Shown here: positions 24,758 through 33,980 of the stretch, one piece after another | How the letters are laid out: each line of letters begins with the position of its first letter | How positions within the stretch are numbered: position 1 is the first letter of the stretch | NCBI GenBank assembly: GCA_018449595.1 | Contig: JAAVUU010000002.1 | Location: 248,001 to 312,000 of the forward strand | DNA length: 64,000 bases | DNA from: Rhizobiales bacterium dw_265 | GTDB taxonomy: Bacteria > Pseudomonadota > Alphaproteobacteria > Micropepsales > Micropepsaceae | Reading direction: 5' to 3' | Made by a program: the position numbers and the translations under genes | The notes under the pieces: model-generated | The model's database searches: none | What the model saw: only the letters and a program-made list of their open reading frames with translations | What the model was told of the DNA's origin: nothing

Positions 24758-26128
24758 ATGACGGCACGCGTTCTGGTCGTTGACGACATCCTCTCCAACG
24801 TCAAGCTTCTGGAAGCGAAGCTGACGGCGGAATATTTCGAGGTCATCACCGCTTTCAACGGCCTGGAATGCCTGGCCCGGATGGACGAGGGCGCCCCCGA
24901 CATCGTGCTGCTGGACGTGATGATGCCCGGCATGGACGGCTTCGAGGTCTGCCGCCGCATCAAATCCAATCCCAGGACGGCGCATGTGCCGGTGGTGATG
25001 GTGACCGCGCTGGACCAGCCCAGCGACCGCGTCGCCGGCCTGGAGGCGGGGGCGGACGATTTCCTCACCAAGCCGGTGGACGATTCCGCGCTTTTCGCCC
25101 GCGTGCGTTCGCTGGTGCGCCTGAAGATGATGACCGACGAGCTTCGCATGCGCGAATCCACCGGCCAGGGCATGGGTCTCATCGATCCCGCCGAGACGCT
25201 GATCGAGAACAACCAGTCGGGCCGCATCCTGGTGATCGAGGACCGCGCCGAAAGCGTCGCCTGGTTCGCCAGCGCGCTGACGCCCAAGCATGAAGTCTCA
25301 TCCGCCGATACCTTCGAGGAGGCGCTGGTGCGGGTGAAGGGCGGCGATTACGACCTGATCGTGGTGTCGCTGGGCATGCGCGGCTTCGACGGCTTGCGCC
25401 TGTGCTCGCAGCTGCGCTCGCTGCCGGAAGGCCGCCATGTGCCCATTCTGGTCGTGGTCAGCGACGGCGACCGCAGGAAGCTGACCCAGGCGCTGGAAAT
25501 GGGCGTCAACGATTATCTCACCCGCCCCGTGGACAAGAACGAGCTGGTGGCCCGCGTCCGCACCCAGCTGCGCAAGAAGCGCTATGCCGACCGGCTGCGC
25601 CACAATGTCCAGCTGTCGCTGGAAATGGCGATCACCGACCAGCTCACCGGCCTGCACAATCGCCGCTACATGAGCCGACACCTGGACACCATGCTGGTCA
25701 ACGCCAAGCGCAACGAGCGCCCGCTGGCTTTCGTCATCATGGACGTGGATCATTTCAAGCAGGTCAACGACACCCATGGCCATGACATCGGCGACGAGGT
25801 GCTGAAGGAATTCGCCGCCCGCATCGCCGCCAACACCCGCGGCATCGACCTGGCCTGCCGCTATGGCGGCGAGGAATTCGTCGTCGCCATGCCCGACACC
25901 GACATCGCCTTCGCCACCAACATCGCCGAGCGCCTGCGCCAGTCCATCGAGACCACGCCGATCCGCATCAGCCGCGATCCCGGCCAGATCAACATCACCA
26001 TCTCCATCGGCATCGCCCGCTGCGAGGGCCGCGAGGACACCGCCGAGGCCCTGCTGCACCGCGCCGATCAGGCGCTCTATCGCGCGAAGCGAACGGGCCG
26101 GAATAAAGTCGTCGCCGACGCGGCATGA
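24758..26128 (+). CDS. pleD: Diguanylate cyclase response regulator PleD
   Basis: This 456-residue protein has two receiver domains and a GGDEF domain, the PleD layout. The first receiver (1-120) has phospho-Asp in L-L-D-V-M-M-P-G-M-D. The second (about 150-270) has diverged. The GGDEF domain carries R-Y-G-G-E-E-F near residue 368, preceded by R-G-I-D, the product-inhibition I-site (R-x-x-D). It makes cyclic di-GMP to control polar development and surface behaviour. It follows divK by 6 bp and overlaps the next gene by 4 (ATGA). Confidence 0.96.
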   Translation: MTARVLVVDDILSNVKLLEAKLTAEYFEVITAFNGLECLARMDEGAPDIVLLDVMMPGMDGFEVCRRIKSNPRTAHVPVVMVTALDQPSDRVAGLEAGADDFLTKPVDDSALFARVRSLVRLKMMTDELRMRESTGQGMGLIDPAETLIENNQSGRILVIEDRAESVAWFASALTPKHEVSSADTFEEALVRVKGGDYDLIVVSLGMRGFDGLRLCSQLRSLPEGRHVPILVVVSDGDRRKLTQALEMGVNDYLTRPVDKNELVARVRTQLRKKRYADRLRHNVQLSLEMAITDQLTGLHNRRYMSRHLDTMLVNAKRNERPLAFVIMDVDHFKQVNDTHGHDIGDEVLKEFAARIAANTRGIDLACRYGGEEFVVAMPDTDIAFATNIAERLRQSIETTPIRISRDPGQINITISIGIARCEGREDTAEALLHRADQALYRAKRTGRNKVVADAA

Positions 26129-28437
26129 CAATCGGGCGCGGGCACCGCGCCATCGGGACGGGAACCGCCATGACGATCGCGACGACCGCACCGTGGACGG
26201 ATCGCAAGCCCCGGGCCGCGGCGCTGCTGTCGCAGCGCACCCTGATCCGGCTGTTCTTCTTCACCTCCGGCATTCCGGCGCTGGTCTATCAACTCTCCTG
26301 GCAACGGGCGCTGTTTCGCATCTTCGGTGTGGACATGGTGTCGGTCACAATCGTGGTCACCGCCTTCATGCTGGGCCTGGGGCTGGGCAGCCTGATCGGA
26401 AGCCGGCTGGCGCTGCGCCGCGCCATCCCGCCGCTGCTCCTGATCGCAGCCATCGAGTTGTCGGTCGGCCTGTTCGGCGCGGTGTCGCTGCAACTGTTCG
26501 ACGCCGCCGATCCGCTGGTGCGCGATCTGCCGCTGGCGGGGCAGGTGGCTGCGGCGCTGGGGCTGCTTTTCCTGCCCACGGCGCTGATGGGCATGACCTT
26601 GCCGCTGCTGGTGGGTCATTTCATCAGCCGTTCCGCCAATGTCGGTCTTTCGACCGGCGATCTCTACCGCGTCAACACCCTGGGCGCGGTGGCGGGCTGC
26701 ATGCTGGCGGCGCTGGCCTTCTTCCCCTGGCTGGGCTTGCAACACACGGTGTGGGCGGCGGCGGGGATCAATGGCGCGATCGGCGCCGCGGCGCTGGCCG
26801 CTTTCCTGGTCACGCGCCGCGCCACCGCATCATCGCCCGCAACGCTTGCCCCGGCGCCGGCCCACGCCCCGCTGGAGATGCCGCTGCGCTATCGCCTGGG
26901 CCTGGTGCTGGCCTTCCTCGCGGGCTTCGTTTCGCTGTCCTATGAGATATTCCTGGTGCGGCTGGCGACATTTGAATCCGGCACCGGCGCCACGGCCTTG
27001 ACCTTGACCCTGGCGGGTTTCCTGCTGGGCGTCGCCTCCGGCGCGCAGGATGCGGCGCAATGGTGCGCCAAGGCGGCCTCGCCCGGCGAACTGGCCGGCA
27101 AGATCGCGCGCGGCCTGATGTGGAGCGCGCTGGCCAGCCTGGCGCTGCTGCCGCTGTTGTCGGTGAGCCATCCCCTGGGCAAGGGCATGATCGCGGTGAT
27201 CCTCCTGGCCACCGTGATCGTCGCCCGCGCGCTGGGCACCATCTTTCCGGTGCTGGCGCATGTCGCGGTGCCGGCCGATGATCGTTCCGGCGGCCGTGTC
27301 GGCCAGATCCTGCTGGCGGATATCCTGGGTTCGGCGGCCGGCAGCCTGCTGACAGGCTTCGTGCTGGCCGACTGGCTGGATGCCCGCGCCATGGCGGTGA
27401 CGCTGGCGCTGATGAGCCTCGCCGTCGCCGCGCCGTTCGCCTGGCTGGGACGGGGCGCGCTGAAGCGGCCGGTCCTGCTGGCCGCGCTGGGCGCCGCGGG
27501 ACTTCTGGCGCTGTTCCAGGCGCCGCTGTCGTCCAGGGTGATGGACGCGATGCTCTACAAGGAGAAACTGGCGACGGGGTCGCCATTGACGCGGGTGCTG
27601 GAAAACCGCGACGGCATCATCACCGTCAGCCGCGACGGCACCGTCTCCGGCAATGGCGTCTATGACGGGATCTTCAATCTCGACCTGCTGCGGGACGTGA
27701 ACGGCGTCATTCGCGCTTACGGCCTCAGCCTGTTTCATCCCCACCCGCACGATGTGCTGATGGTGGGCCTGGCCTCGGGCTCCTGGGCGCAGGTGGTGGC
27801 GGCGAATCCCGACGTGGCCCACCTGACCGTCGTGGAGATCAACCCCGGCTATCTGCCGCTGATCCGCGAGCGGCCGCAAATCGCCTCGCTGCTGAAAAAT
27901 CCAAAGGTGCAGATCGTCATCGATGACGGCCGCCGCTGGCTCAGGCGGCACCCTGGCGCCCGTTTCGACGCGGTGATCGCCAACACCAGCTATCACTTCC
28001 GCGCCAACGCCACCAACGTCCTGTCGCAGGAATTCGATGCCCTGGTACGCGCCCATCTCAAGCAGGGCGGTATCTTCTTCTACAACGCCACCGGCTCCAG
28101 ACGCGCCCAGCGCACCGGCTGCGCCAACTATCGCCATGGCTATGGCGTGATGAACAATATCCTGGTCAGCGACAGCCCGTTCGACCTGGATGTGGGGCGC
28201 TGGCGGCGCAATCTTTTGGCCACGCGCATTGACGGCAAGCCGGTGTTCGACCTGCCGCGGGATGCCGCCTTGCTGCGCTGGACGCTGACTTTGCCGCAAG
28301 GCGCCGACGGTCCCCTGCGCTCAGGCGGCCAGCGGATGCAATCCTGCGCCGCGATCCTGGCGGCGACCGCGCAATATGCAACCATCACCGACGACAATAT
28401 GGGCACGGAATGGCGCTGGCCGCTGGGCTTTGAATAG
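26125..28437 (+). CDS. Membrane-embedded spermidine synthase-like fusion protein
   Basis: This 770-residue protein has about a dozen membrane spans (residues 35-460) and a C-terminal Rossmann methyltransferase-like domain of the spermidine synthase superfamily (about 495-720). That domain has V-L-M-V-G-L-A-S-G-S-W, V-V-E-I-N-P-G-Y and a V-I-D-D-G-R-R-W-L motif. Such fusions are common but mostly uncharacterised; polyamine synthesis is not proven for them. The first ATG overlaps the pleD stop. An ATG at 26170, before the first hydrophobic block, is an alternative. The placement after divK-pleD is probably one operon. Confidence 0.82.
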   Translation: MTIGRGHRAIGTGTAMTIATTAPWTDRKPRAAALLSQRTLIRLFFFTSGIPALVYQLSWQRALFRIFGVDMVSVTIVVTAFMLGLGLGSLIGSRLALRRAIPPLLLIAAIELSVGLFGAVSLQLFDAADPLVRDLPLAGQVAAALGLLFLPTALMGMTLPLLVGHFISRSANVGLSTGDLYRVNTLGAVAGCMLAALAFFPWLGLQHTVWAAAGINGAIGAAALAAFLVTRRATASSPATLAPAPAHAPLEMPLRYRLGLVLAFLAGFVSLSYEIFLVRLATFESGTGATALTLTLAGFLLGVASGAQDAAQWCAKAASPGELAGKIARGLMWSALASLALLPLLSVSHPLGKGMIAVILLATVIVARALGTIFPVLAHVAVPADDRSGGRVGQILLADILGSAAGSLLTGFVLADWLDARAMAVTLALMSLAVAAPFAWLGRGALKRPVLLAALGAAGLLALFQAPLSSRVMDAMLYKEKLATGSPLTRVLENRDGIITVSRDGTVSGNGVYDGIFNLDLLRDVNGVIRAYGLSLFHPHPHDVLMVGLASGSWAQVVAANPDVAHLTVVEINPGYLPLIRERPQIASLLKNPKVQIVIDDGRRWLRRHPGARFDAVIANTSYHFRANATNVLSQEFDALVRAHLKQGGIFFYNATGSRRAQRTGCANYRHGYGVMNNILVSDSPFDLDVGRWRRNLLATRIDGKPVFDLPRDAALLRWTLTLPQGADGPLRSGGQRMQSCAAILAATAQYATITDDNMGTEWRWPLGFE

Positions 28438-28440
28438 CGG

Positions 28441-29130
28441 TCAGCTTTCGCCTTCTTCTTCGCCTTCGTCATCTTCTTCCGCCGCCCCGGTCTGGCCCGC
28501 CTGCATGTCGGCGACGCGGTCGATCACCACCGCCAGCATCTCCGGCTCGCGCGCGCCCGATACCGCCAGCTTGCCGCCGAAGATCATCGCCGGCACGCCG
28601 GTCACGCCCATCTCGCGCGCGATCTGGTCCTCGCGCGTCACCAGGGCCAGGTCGGTATCGCTTTCCAGCATTTGCGCCACCTCAACCCCATCCATGCCGC
28701 ACAGATCGGCGATGTCGGACAGGATGCGGATGTCGCCGATATCCTCGCCATTCTCGAAATAGGCGATGAACAGCCGCTCCACCACATCGTCCTGCACCCC
28801 GGCGGCGTCCGCCCAGCGGATCAGGCGATGGGAATCCAGCGTGTTGGGGCGGCGCGCGATGGCGGCGAAGTCGAAGGCGATGCCTTCCTTTTCGCCTTCC
28901 GCGATCAGGACCTTGTGCATCTCCAGCGTCTTTTGCGGATCGTCGCCGAACCTGGCGCGCATATAGGCCTGGCGGTCGGCGCCCTCCCTGGGAACGGTGG
29001 GGTCCAATTGATAGGGCCGCCACTTCACGTCGAACACGATGTTCGGCCGCGACGCCATGGCGCGCTGCAGCCGGCGCTTGCCGATGAAGCACCAGGGACA
29101 GACCGTGTCTGAGATCACATCTATCTGCAT
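28441..29130 (-). CDS. DsbA-family oxidoreductase FrnE-like
   Basis: This 229-residue cytoplasmic thioredoxin-fold protein is of the FrnE/2-hydroxychromene-2-carboxylate isomerase branch. The C-P-W-C active site lies in S-D-T-V-C-P-W-C-F-I-G-K near residue 12, with W-R-P-Y-Q-L-D-P soon after. G-V-T-G-V-P-A-M-I-F contains the cis-Pro loop. The C-terminus is an acidic tail (E-E-D-D-E-G-E-E-E-G). There is no signal peptide. It abuts the next upstream gene by overlapping stop and start, and is convergent with the spermidine synthase-like gene 3 bp away. Confidence 0.88.
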   Translation of the reverse strand: MQIDVISDTVCPWCFIGKRRLQRAMASRPNIVFDVKWRPYQLDPTVPREGADRQAYMRARFGDDPQKTLEMHKVLIAEGEKEGIAFDFAAIARRPNTLDSHRLIRWADAAGVQDDVVERLFIAYFENGEDIGDIRILSDIADLCGMDGVEVAQMLESDTDLALVTREDQIAREMGVTGVPAMIFGGKLAVSGAREPEMLAVVIDRVADMQAGQTGAAEEDDEGEEEGES

Positions 29131-29483
29131 CAGCGTAAGACCTGGGTGGTGATTTCATTGACCTCGGCCTGGGCATGCACCGAGGCGGCCCGGCTCTTGA
29201 GTTCGGTACTGGCCGCCACCGGCACCAGCGCCTCGATCACCGTCATGCCCGGCGGCGGCGGCGCGGCGAGGAATTCCACCATCACGCTATGGCTGTCGGC
29301 GTGCAGCACATGCAGGTGCGGCTTGCTCCAGCCGCCGCTCTGCACCGCGCCCTTGGCCTGGATCGTGATCTCGCCCTTCTTCTGGGTGGCGATCAGGCTG
29401 TCGATTTTATAGACGCGCCTGTCCGCCGCGAAGGCCGGGGTGACACAGAGCAGGGCATAGGCTGCGATCAGGATTTTACGCAT
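29130..29483 (-). CDS. Small exported protein, unknown function
   Basis: This 117-residue protein has a signal peptide (M-R-K-I-L-I-A-A-Y, cleaved at A-F-A-A-D near residue 20). The mature part is beta-rich with a Pro run (A-P-P-P-P-G) and H-L-H-V-L-H-A-D-S-H, a His cluster that could bind metal. The ATG at 29483 is preferred to an upstream start at 29519 because it begins the signal peptide directly. It overlaps frnE by one base. No family recognised. Confidence 0.65.
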   Translation of the reverse strand: MRKILIAAYALLCVTPAFAADRRVYKIDSLIATQKKGEITIQAKGAVQSGGWSKPHLHVLHADSHSVMVEFLAAPPPPGMTVIEALVPVAASTELKSRAASVHAQAEVNEITTQVLR

Positions 29484-29525
29484 GGCCGGACTATAGCGGG
29501 AGAATTTTGGCCGGGTCATGGCGGG

Positions 29526-30311
29526 CTAAATCTTTAATTCAACCCAAACTGGAACATGGTCCGACGGCTTTTCGCTGTCGCCGCGCACGTGGCTGTCGAT
29601 GCCGCAGGCCTGCAGCCGGTCGCCGGCCTGGGGCGACAGCAGGACATGGTCGATGCGGATGCCGTTATTGCGCTCCCAGGAGCCGAAATAATCCCAGAAG
29701 GTGTAATGGCCCGGTCCCGGATGCAGGGCGCGGAAGGCGTCGGTGTAGCCCAGGTTTTCGATCCGCCGCAGCGCCGTCCGGGATTCCGGCTGGAACAGCG
29801 CGTCCTTGACCCAGGCCTTGGGCCTGGCGGCGTCCTTGTCCTCGGGGATGATGTTGTAGTCGCCCATCAGCACCACCGGCTCCTCGGCCTTGAGCAGTTT
29901 CTTGGCGTGCAGCCGCAATCTTTCGAGCCAGGCCAGCTTGTAGTCGAATTTGGGACCGGGCCAGGGATTGCCATTGGGGGCATAGATCGAGGCAACCCGC
30001 ACGATGCCCTTCTTGCCGGTGATCACCGCTTCCAGATAGCGGGCATGGTCGTCGCTGTCGTCGCCGCCGGGCAGGCGCGGCGTCACGTCTTCCAGCGGGC
30101 TCTTGGACAGGATGGCGACGCCGTTATAGCTCTTTTGTCCGTGTACGGCGCAGTTATAGCCCAGCGCCTCGAACGGCTCGCGCGGGAAGTTCTCGTCCAC
30201 CGTCTTGATTTCCTGCAGGCAGACGACATCGGGCTGGGCCTGTTTCAGCCAGGCCAGCGCCGGTTCCAGCCGCGCCTTGATCGAATTGACGTTCCAGGTG
30301 GCGATCTTCAC
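29526..30311 (-). CDS. xthA: Exodeoxyribonuclease III
   Basis: This 261-residue Mg-dependent AP endonuclease/3'-exonuclease of the EEP family shows I-A-T-W-N-V-N-S-I-K near the start and L-Q-E-I-K-T (metal Glu). Then come S-I-Y-A-P-N-G, G-D-Y-N-I-I-P near residue 150, and R-I-D-H-V-L-L-S with S-D-H-V-P-V at the end (catalytic Asp-His). The GTG at 30311 (V-K-I-A-T-W) is the family start; the open frame upstream is the erpA 3' end in another frame. erpA ends 14 bp upstream, so cotranscription is likely. Confidence 0.94.
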   Translation of the reverse strand: MKIATWNVNSIKARLEPALAWLKQAQPDVVCLQEIKTVDENFPREPFEALGYNCAVHGQKSYNGVAILSKSPLEDVTPRLPGGDDSDDHARYLEAVITGKKGIVRVASIYAPNGNPWPGPKFDYKLAWLERLRLHAKKLLKAEEPVVLMGDYNIIPEDKDAARPKAWVKDALFQPESRTALRRIENLGYTDAFRALHPGPGHYTFWDYFGSWERNNGIRIDHVLLSPQAGDRLQACGIDSHVRGDSEKPSDHVPVWVELKI

Positions 30312-30325
30312 GCGGCGGTCTTCGC

Positions 30326-30658
30326 TCAGACCGTGAAGCTGGTGCCGCAGCCGCAACTGGCGACCGCATTGGGATTGTTGACCTTGAAGGCCTGGCCGAT
30401 CAGGTCGTCGGTGAAATCGATCTCCGCCCCGGCCAGGAAATCCAGCGACACCGGATCGATCAGCACCTTGGCGCCGGCCTTCTCCACCACCAGGTCTTCG
30501 TCCAGCTGGGCGTCGTCCAGGGCGAAATTATACTGGAAGCCCGAACAGCCGCCGCCGGTCACCGCCAGCCGCAGCGCCGTGGGCTGGGCCTCGGTCTTGA
30601 GGATTTCGGAGATGCGCCGGGCGGCGCGGTCGGAGAGGGTAACGGGCATGCTGACCAT
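30326..30658 (-). CDS. erpA: Iron-sulfur cluster insertion protein ErpA/IscA type
   Basis: This 110-residue A-type Fe-S carrier has three conserved Cys, in G-G-C-S-G-F-Q-Y near residue 38 and C-G-C-G-T-S-F at the end. It delivers clusters to apo-enzymes. The ATG at 30658 is three codons before an in-frame ATG (M-P-V-T-L-S) that is also possible. It is divergent from the dGTPase gene with a 59-bp gap holding both promoters. Confidence 0.92.
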   Translation of the reverse strand: MVSMPVTLSDRAARRISEILKTEAQPTALRLAVTGGGCSGFQYNFALDDAQLDEDLVVEKAGAKVLIDPVSLDFLAGAEIDFTDDLIGQAFKVNNPNAVASCGCGTSFTV

Positions 30659-30717
30659 GGGGACACTCTTGCAGTCTGGGGCGCACCCTCTATGTAGTCA
30701 CTTCCTTCCAAATAGTC

Positions 30718-31932
30718 ATGGGCATGGCCGAAACCGATCTTCCCAGTTCCCCGCCGGGCCGCCTGCTGGGGCCGGTTGTCAGCCTGCCGGGACCGCATGC
30801 CGGCTATGCAACCCAGCCGGCCGCCAGCCGGGGGCGGTTCCATCCCGAAACCGAAAGCGCCACCCGCACCTGCTACAGCCGCGACCGCGACCGCATCATC
30901 CATTCCAGCGCCTTTCGTCGTTTGAAACACAAAACCCAGGTCTTTGTGCAGCATGAGGGCGATTATTACCGCACCCGGCTGACCCATTCCCTGGAAGTGG
31001 CGCAGCTGGCCCGCAGCCTGGCCCGCACCCTGGGCGCAGACGAAGACCTGGCCGAGACGGTGGCCCTGGCGCACGACCTGGGGCACACCCCGTTCGGCCA
31101 TGCGGGCGAGGAGGCGCTGGACGCCGCTACCCGCGAGATCGGCGGCTTCGACCATAATGCCCATGCGCTGCGGATCGTGACCAAACTCGAGCATCGCTAT
31201 GCCGCGTTCGACGGCCTGAACCTGACCTGGGAAACGCTGGAAGGCTTGGTGAAGCACAATGGCCCGCTTTTGCCGCCCTTGCCGGGACCGATCGAGGGGT
31301 TCGACAGGCGCTGGCCGTTGGAACTGGAAAGCTGGCCCGGCCTGGAAGCGCAGCTTGCCGCCCTGGCCGACGACATCGCCTATGTCAGCCACGACATTGA
31401 CGACGGCCTGCGCGCCGGACTGTTCACCGTCACCGACCTGCTGGACTGGCCGGTGGTGGGTGCGCATGTGAAGGGTGTGCTGGACCGCCATGGCGACCTG
31501 GAACTGTCGCGCTTCATCGGCGAATTGATCCGCACCCTGATGAGCGAGCTGATGGAGGATGTGCTGGCCCGCACCCGCGCCAACCTGGGTGCGGGGGCGT
31601 TCGCCTCCGCCGCGGCGCTGCGCGGCGCCGGCCGGGCGACGGCGGAATTTTCGCCCGCGCTGCTGGAACGGCTGCAGGGTCTCAAGACCTTCCAGATGGA
31701 GAAGATGTACCGCCATCCCCATGTGATGAAGTCCATGAACCGCGCCAAGGGCGTGGTCTTCAGCCTGTATGAGGCTTTCGTGGCCGATCCGGGCCTGTTG
31801 CCGCCCGACTGGGCGGCGGCGGCGCGGGAGGCGGTGTCCGGCACCGTGGCGCGCGATTATATCGCCGGCATGACCGACCGTTTCGCCCTGGCCGAATATA
31901 GCCGCATCTTTCACGCAGAAATTGCGCTCTAG
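30718..31932 (+). CDS. dgt: Deoxyguanosinetriphosphate triphosphohydrolase-like HD protein
   Basis: This 404-residue HD-superfamily dNTPase has R-D-R-I-I-H-S-S-A-F-R-R-L-K-H-K-T-Q-V near residue 58, R-L-T-H-S-L-E-V and A-L-A-H-D-L-G-H-T-P-F-G-H-A-G. Together these form the H...HD...D metal site. It would hydrolyse dNTPs to nucleosides and triphosphate. The ATG at 30718 is followed by a second ATG at 30724; both fit. Confidence 0.92.
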   Translation: MGMAETDLPSSPPGRLLGPVVSLPGPHAGYATQPAASRGRFHPETESATRTCYSRDRDRIIHSSAFRRLKHKTQVFVQHEGDYYRTRLTHSLEVAQLARSLARTLGADEDLAETVALAHDLGHTPFGHAGEEALDAATREIGGFDHNAHALRIVTKLEHRYAAFDGLNLTWETLEGLVKHNGPLLPPLPGPIEGFDRRWPLELESWPGLEAQLAALADDIAYVSHDIDDGLRAGLFTVTDLLDWPVVGAHVKGVLDRHGDLELSRFIGELIRTLMSELMEDVLARTRANLGAGAFASAAALRGAGRATAEFSPALLERLQGLKTFQMEKMYRHPHVMKSMNRAKGVVFSLYEAFVADPGLLPPDWAAAAREAVSGTVARDYIAGMTDRFALAEYSRIFHAEIAL

Positions 31933-31997
31933 TCGCGCATGATTCGTACAGAGGAGGGTGCTAACATCTCCTCTCAGCAGATTCGGGACTTGCGACC

Positions 31998-32951
31998 TTG
32001 GCCAATTACGAGCGCGGCGTGTACGAACCCAGCGACGAAGTGCGGGTGTTCGACGGCTCCGAGGAAGACGATGACGTCGAAGGCTCGCGCCTGCCGCTCT
32101 TGATCGTGCTGGCGCTGCTGGTGCTGGCGATGTTCGCGGGCGTGGTGTGGCTGGCCTATAGCCAGGGCGTGGCGCGCGGCCGGGGCGAGACCCCGGTGCT
32201 GACCGCGGCCGCGGGGCCGGAGCGCGTGGCGCCGCAGGCCGCCGGGGGCACCAATGTGCCCTATCAGGGCTTCAAGATTTACGAGCAGCCGGCGCCGCCG
32301 GATGACGACAATGCCGCTGCCCAGGCGCCCAAGCCTGCTGAGGCGGCCAAGCCTGTCCCGCCGCCCGTTGCCGCCCCGGTGGAAAAACCCGCTCCGGTCG
32401 CCGCCGCGCCGCAAGCCGCTCCTAAGCCGGCCCCGGTGGCGATGGCTCCGGCCAAGCCTGTGTCCCCGCCGGCCAAGCCGGCGCCCCAGTCGCCACCAAA
32501 GTCGGTGGCCGCGCTGATCCAGCAGGCCAACGCCGCGCCGCCTGTCGCCAAAGCCGTCCCGGCCCCAGCAGCACCCAAGCCCGCGCCTGTCCTTGCCGCG
32601 CCAGCCCCGGTCGGCGGTCCCGCCACCGGCGCACCCCGCCAACTGGGTGGTGTCGTTGCCGCCGCGCCAAAGCCGGTGGCCGCCGCCACAAAACCCGCCG
32701 CCAGCGGTGGCTATGTCCTGCAGATCGGGGCCTACAAGTCGCAGGCCGATGCCGACGCCGCCTGGAAAGCCTACAAGGCCAAGCATGCCGCCCTGCTGTC
32801 GGGCTATTCCGATGACGTGCAGCAGGCCGACCTGGGCGAGAAGGGCACCTGGTACCGCCTGCGCATCGGCGGGCTGTCCGACAAGGAAGTTGCCACCGCT
32901 TTGTGCGACCGCCTCAAGGCGGACGGCGGCGTCTGTATCCCAAGCAAGTAG
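31998..32951 (+). CDS. SPOR domain membrane protein
   Basis: This 317-residue protein has a short cytoplasmic N-terminus, one membrane span near residues 36-55 (L-L-I-V-L-A-L-L-V-L-A-M-F), and a very long Pro/Ala/Lys linker (90-230). The C-terminal SPOR domain (235-317, Y-V-L-Q-I-G-A-Y-K-S-Q) binds septal peptidoglycan. The likely start is TTG at 31998; there is no ATG before the conserved N-terminus. It leads a SPOR-nagZ-scpA-scpB gene group found in many alphaproteobacteria, tying cell-wall turnover to chromosome segregation by position. Confidence 0.88.
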   Translation: MANYERGVYEPSDEVRVFDGSEEDDDVEGSRLPLLIVLALLVLAMFAGVVWLAYSQGVARGRGETPVLTAAAGPERVAPQAAGGTNVPYQGFKIYEQPAPPDDDNAAAQAPKPAEAAKPVPPPVAAPVEKPAPVAAAPQAAPKPAPVAMAPAKPVSPPAKPAPQSPPKSVAALIQQANAAPPVAKAVPAPAAPKPAPVLAAPAPVGGPATGAPRQLGGVVAAAPKPVAAATKPAASGGYVLQIGAYKSQADADAAWKAYKAKHAALLSGYSDDVQQADLGEKGTWYRLRIGGLSDKEVATALCDRLKADGGVCIPSK

Positions 32952-32957
32952 GTAGCC

Positions 32958-33980
32958 ATGCGCAGCCGCGCGATTTACGGATGCGCCGGCACCTCGCTGT
33001 CGGCGGCGGAGGTGGATTTCTTCCGCGACGTGAAGCCCTGGGGCTTTATCCTGTTCGCACGCAACATCAGCGACCAGGCGCAAGTTATAGCCCTGGTTGA
33101 GGAATTGCGATCCACGGTCGGCGGGGCGCCTGTCCTGATCGACCAGGAGGGCGGCCGGGTAGCCCGGCTCAAGCCGCCCCACTGGCCCGCCCGCCCGCCC
33201 GCCGCCCGCTTCGGGCTGCTGCACCAGACCGACCCCCAGGCCGCCCGCGAGGCCACCTATCTGAATGCCCGGCTGATCGCCCATGACCTGTCAACATTGG
33301 GCATCAATGTGGACTGCCTGCCGGTCCTGGACGTGCCGGTCTCCGGCAGCCATGACATCATCGGCGACCGGGCTTTCGCGCATGACCCGGCCACGGTCAT
33401 CGCCCTGGGCCGGGCCCAGATCGAGGGCCTGATGGATGGCGGCGTGCTGCCGGTGATGAAGCATATCCCCGGCCACGGCCGGGCCGGGGCCGACAGCCAC
33501 CTGGCCTTGCCCCGGGTTTCCGCCAGCGCCGCCGAACTGTCCGCCAGCGATTTCGTCACCTTCCGCAGCCTCAGCCAGTGCCCGATCGCGATGACCGCGC
33601 ATGTTGTTTACGAATCGATTGATCCACAGCGTCCGGCCACCACCAGCCCCAAAGTCGTTCGGGATGTGATACGCGGTGAGATAGGATTTGACGGCCTGCT
33701 GATGTCGGACGACCTGTCCATGCAGGCGCTTGACGGGCCCCTGTCGGTGCGCGCCAAGGCTGCCCTGTTCGCGGGCTGCGACCTGGTGCTGCACTGCAAC
33801 GGCAATATGGAAGAGATGCGCGAAGTGGCGTCGGAAGTGAAAGTCCTGGAAGGTGTGGCGCTGAAGCGCAGCGAGCAGGCGCTGGCGCATCTGTCGGTGC
33901 CTGTTGCCTTGAATGGGGCGCCGTTCGACGCCGCCGCCGCCCAGGCCCGGCTGGATGCGCTGCTGGGAGGCACGGCATGA
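32958..33980 (+). CDS. nagZ: Beta-N-acetylhexosaminidase
   Basis: This 340-residue glycoside hydrolase family 3 enzyme removes N-acetylglucosamine from muropeptides during peptidoglycan recycling. It has L-I-D-Q-E-G-G-R-V-A-R-L near residue 55. The catalytic loop K-H-I-P-G-H-G-R-A-G-A-D-S-H is near residue 170, and the nucleophile Asp lies in L-M-S-D-D-L-S-M. There is no signal peptide, as for cytoplasmic NagZ. The stop overlaps scpA (ATGA). Confidence 0.95.
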   Translation: MRSRAIYGCAGTSLSAAEVDFFRDVKPWGFILFARNISDQAQVIALVEELRSTVGGAPVLIDQEGGRVARLKPPHWPARPPAARFGLLHQTDPQAAREATYLNARLIAHDLSTLGINVDCLPVLDVPVSGSHDIIGDRAFAHDPATVIALGRAQIEGLMDGGVLPVMKHIPGHGRAGADSHLALPRVSASAAELSASDFVTFRSLSQCPIAMTAHVVYESIDPQRPATTSPKVVRDVIRGEIGFDGLLMSDDLSMQALDGPLSVRAKAALFAGCDLVLHCNGNMEEMREVASEVKVLEGVALKRSEQALAHLSVPVALNGAPFDAAAAQARLDALLGGTA

